Assembly: GCF_024519315.1 (NCBI RefSeq)
Contig: NZ_JANIIC010000012.1
Location: 121,922 to 185,921 of the forward strand
Reading direction: 5' to 3'
Origin: Streptomyces malaysiensis subsp. samsunensis
Lineage (GTDB): Bacteria > Actinomycetota > Actinomycetes > Streptomycetales > Streptomycetaceae
DNA length: 64,000 nucleotides
Shown here: one piece after another, positions 62,901-64,000 of the stretch
Layout: every line of letters begins with the position of its first letter
Numbering within the stretch: position 1 is the stretch's first letter
Program-made: the position numbers and the translations under genes
The notes under the pieces: generated by a model
Told to the model about the DNA's origin: nothing
The model's input: only the letters and a program-made list of their open reading frames with translations
Databases searched by the model: none

Positions 62901-64000
62901 ACGTCGGCGAGGTGCTGGGCGCCCTGTCGGTACCGCACCGTGCCGCGGGCATGGCGTGACCAGTAGTCGCCGCTCATCTCGGCCGCGGTGCGGATTTCCC
63001 CGCCCGTGAGATTGGAGATCAGAGGGATCCTGGGCGTTCGGTGGGTGACGGTGCGGGCCGCCTCGGTCAGCTCGTCCAGGATCGGGTCGAGCAGTGCGGA
63101 GTGAAAGGCGTGGGACACCTTCAGCGACAGACACCGCACGCCCTGGGCACGGAGCGCCTGAATCGTCTCCTCCACCGCCGGCCGATGGCCGGAGATCACG
63201 GTGTGCGACGGGCCGTTGTCCGCCGCGACGCACACCATCCCCGCCTCCGCGTGGGCCATGGCCTCGGCCACGGTGTCGGGATCGGCGAAGACGGAGGCCA
63301 TGGTGCCGCCCTCGGGCAGTGTCTGCATGAGCCTCGCACGCTCGGCGAGCAGGCCGAGGGCTTCGGGCAGGGAGAGGACACCCGCGGTATGGGCGGCCGC
63401 GAACTCGCCGACGCTGTGTCCGATGACGATGTCCGGGCGCACTCCCCAGGATTCCCACAGCCGCACCAGCGCGTATTGCAGGGTGAAGAGCGCGGGCTGG
63501 GTGTACTGCGTCCGGTCGAGCACCTCCCCCCGGGCGGGATCGAGGAGGGTGGGCAGCAGGGGCCGGGGCAGCGAATCGTCGAGGATCCGGGCGCAGGTGT
63601 CCATCGCCTCGCGGGCCACGTCGTAGCGCTCGTACAGCTCCCGGCCCATCCCCGCGTACTGGGAGCCCTGCCCGGTGAAGAGGAAGGCCACTCGGCCCGG
63701 CTCCCCCGTGGCCTCACCAGTGATGAGCTGGGCGTGCCGGGTGCCGCGCGTGGCGCTGCCGAGTGCCTCCCGGACCGCTTCGACGGTCTCGCCGAGCACC
63801 GCGAGGCGGTGCGGCAGATGGGCGCGGCCGACACCGGAGGTGTAGGCGATGTCGGCGAGGGAGTCTTCGGTCGACTCCAGGTGGGAGGCGTACCGGGCGG
63901 CCAGGCTCCGCAGACCTTCGGGGCTTTTCGCCGAGACCAGCAGGACGTTCGGCCCGGAGGTGTCCGCGGCCGGTTCCGGGGTGGGGTGAGGTCGGGGCGA
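59978..64000 (-). CDS. Type I polyketide synthase, C-terminal part: AT-DH-KR-ACP (KS outside the window)
   Basis: The frame is open to the window edge; about 1340 residues are visible, counted from there. KS-AT linker (1-100). AT (about 105-395) with F-T-G-Q-G-S-Q, active Ser in G-H-S-V-G-E-F near 196 and H-A-F-H-S near 297, which by the known rule means malonyl-CoA. DH (about 480-760) with the catalytic His in [10 protein letters not shown] near 504, where the usual Gly is Asp, and D-S-L-L-Q. KR (about 870-1220): [11 protein letters not shown] of the B type, and Y-A-V-A-N. ACP at the end, with the phosphopantetheine Ser in L-G-I-D-S-L-L at codon 60131-60133. No thioesterase. One chain-extension or an iterative module. 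Confidence 0.93.
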   Translation of the reverse strand, partial: SPRPHPTPEPAADTSGPNVLLVSAKSPEGLRSLAARYASHLESTEDSLADIAYTSGVGRAHLPHRLAVLGETVEAVREALGSATRGTRHAQLITGEATGEPGRVAFLFTGQGSQYAGMGRELYERYDVAREAMDTCARILDDSLPRPLLPTLLDPARGEVLDRTQYTQPALFTLQYALVRLWESWGVRPDIVIGHSVGEFAAAHTAGVLSLPEALGLLAERARLMQTLPEGGTMASVFADPDTVAEAMAHAEAGMVCVAADNGPSHTVISGHRPAVEETIQALRAQGVRCLSLKVSHAFHSALLDPILDELTEAARTVTHRTPRIPLISNLTGGEIRTAAEMSGDYWSRHARGTVRYRQGAQHLADVDHLAEIGPAPTLLQLTRGCLPGASVKCWLPSLHPKHQAPRQLLMSAAALHTHGLPLDWEAVHRERRPSKVSLPGYPYERRRHWIPRPAPVAPANGHGAGESAGDDALVGTGGPSPLTGTTVFAVEHSATAPALLAGHLVYDTVVVPGAVHIARALAAGVRILHTGPVAAERVEFTQAMSLREGDLRRTHTVVTPDPDHERAWSVRVASSDARGTTGREAEDWTLHARCRLRAAGPAADFADPSQEIRNRCPEVVDDSSFYTRFAQHALTYGRDFRWIRRVWRAPGEALALIRPDEPADHLADYRCHPGLLDSLLQLLVFALPEAFGAAEPGQAMVPVAVERVVSYDVPGGELWAHAVAHHGPAGASDGRGDITLRRAGGAPVLRLEGVCLRPAPAATLLGGRDAGERSPAGAGRPAEPLLRTYHTGFRRLDQAEPSAAARRWLLVGGEPERAGRLADLLRSRGQDCRVEPALPTSLPHGSWDVVCLDAGVPGPEPGRGRHDTVRDVVEAVHRLTGSAEGHRLALLTRQALAHRPEDAVRPEAASLWALGRVVANERPELGCRRFDIADDGDLDALVRELLLDRPDDEVVVRAGVAYATRIAVAPEPTDPAAARLSPDGTYLVTGGFGAIGRLTAETLLARGAGRVALVGRSGPGHEGDGSAALAEDKRVRAYACDVSDPDACRELLVKLRDEGPPLRGVVHAAGVLDDDGIERLTWQRFAAVLAPKADGAWNLHLATRDDPLEFFVCFSSLAALLGTVGQANYAVANGFLDGLAQLRRSQGLPGTSIAWGPWDVGMAARLSAPVRDQLRRIGLTAGGTGESLAAFEALLLGERAHSAVGRVDWDAATAALRLPRARDLTAGPRQESTEWSTIPATERRPFIRHMLGEHLAELMGSSATDAVRPAPAGGNEDDDTALADLGIDSLLGMELRGRLSDTLGVPLPVTLIYDHPTVGRLTAYLCGLPARSSNEGTNQ

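Noticed and set aside
1..64000. CRISPR arrays, rRNA, tRNA genes, insertion sequences or phage genes
   Set aside because: I scanned for regularly spaced repeats, cloverleaf-type conserved elements, transposase or integrase motifs and found none that I can support.

Overview
The window looks like a stretch of a high-GC Gram-positive actinomycete, most likely Streptomyces or a close relative. Third codon positions are almost always G or C, many genes start with GTG or TTG behind GGAGG-type ribosome sites, several exported proteins carry twin-arginine signals, and the gene content (GntR, LacI, PucR and TetR regulators, a SpoIIE-type phosphatase, secreted phospholipases and glycosidases, a type I PKS) is typical of streptomycete accessory regions. 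This rests on reading the sequence only; no database search was possible.

Layout. 1-5.2 kb: the end of a dipeptide/nickel-type ABC importer operon (solute-binding protein tail, an unrecognised 422-aa protein, two permeases, a double ATPase). 5.2-9.5 kb: a broken region where a copper-type P-ATPase start, a solute-binding-protein start, an aldehyde dehydrogenase C-half and a TPR protein N-half are joined to one another. 9.5-12.4 kb: a small Cys-containing protein plus membrane protein pair, a NUDIX hydrolase and a secreted calcium-repeat protein. 12.5-19.1 kb: an ABC importer of the 2-aminoethylphosphonate/iron/polyamine type with a HAD phosphatase and two convergent paralogous GntR-UTRA regulators. 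19.6-23.9 kb: two convergent, paralogous Tat-exported phospholipase C genes. 24.1-35.6 kb: a carbohydrate regulon (secreted six-hairpin glycosidase, LacI regulator, debranching-enzyme-like glycosidase, sugar ABC importer, SGNH esterase, GH43) tied together by three copies of one palindromic operator. 36-37.7 kb: the relic of a ribose-type ABC system joined to an amidase tail. 38-40.6 kb: a multidomain SpoIIE phosphatase. 40.8-46.5 kb: a TetR-controlled aromatic-type catabolic cluster (two-component flavin monooxygenase, fumarylacetoacetase-like hydrolase) with truncated genes at both ends. 46.5-53.8 kb: a kinase-fold protein, a ureohydrolase/sodium symporter/PucR group, an acetyltransferase, and a TetR/DUF1772 pair with duplicated operators. 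53.9-64 kb: the downstream end of a polyketide operon on the minus strand (AT-DH-KR-ACP of a type I PKS, a p-cresol-methylhydroxylase/vanillyl-alcohol-oxidase-like flavoprotein, a GNAT-like protein, a P450 fused in frame to an O-methyltransferase, a 110-aa protein and an MFS exporter).

Two themes stand out. First, genes between about 5.9 and 46.5 kb are repeatedly cut in mid-domain and butt-joined to unrelated fragments, which suggests serial deletion in a fast-evolving chromosome region. Second, the PKS operon combines an unusual P450-methyltransferase fusion with a para-alkylphenol-type flavoprotein, and its genes overlap by a few bases from the PKS down to the P450 fusion. It is the best candidate in the window for an undescribed pathway, although the upstream part (KS domain and earlier genes) lies outside.
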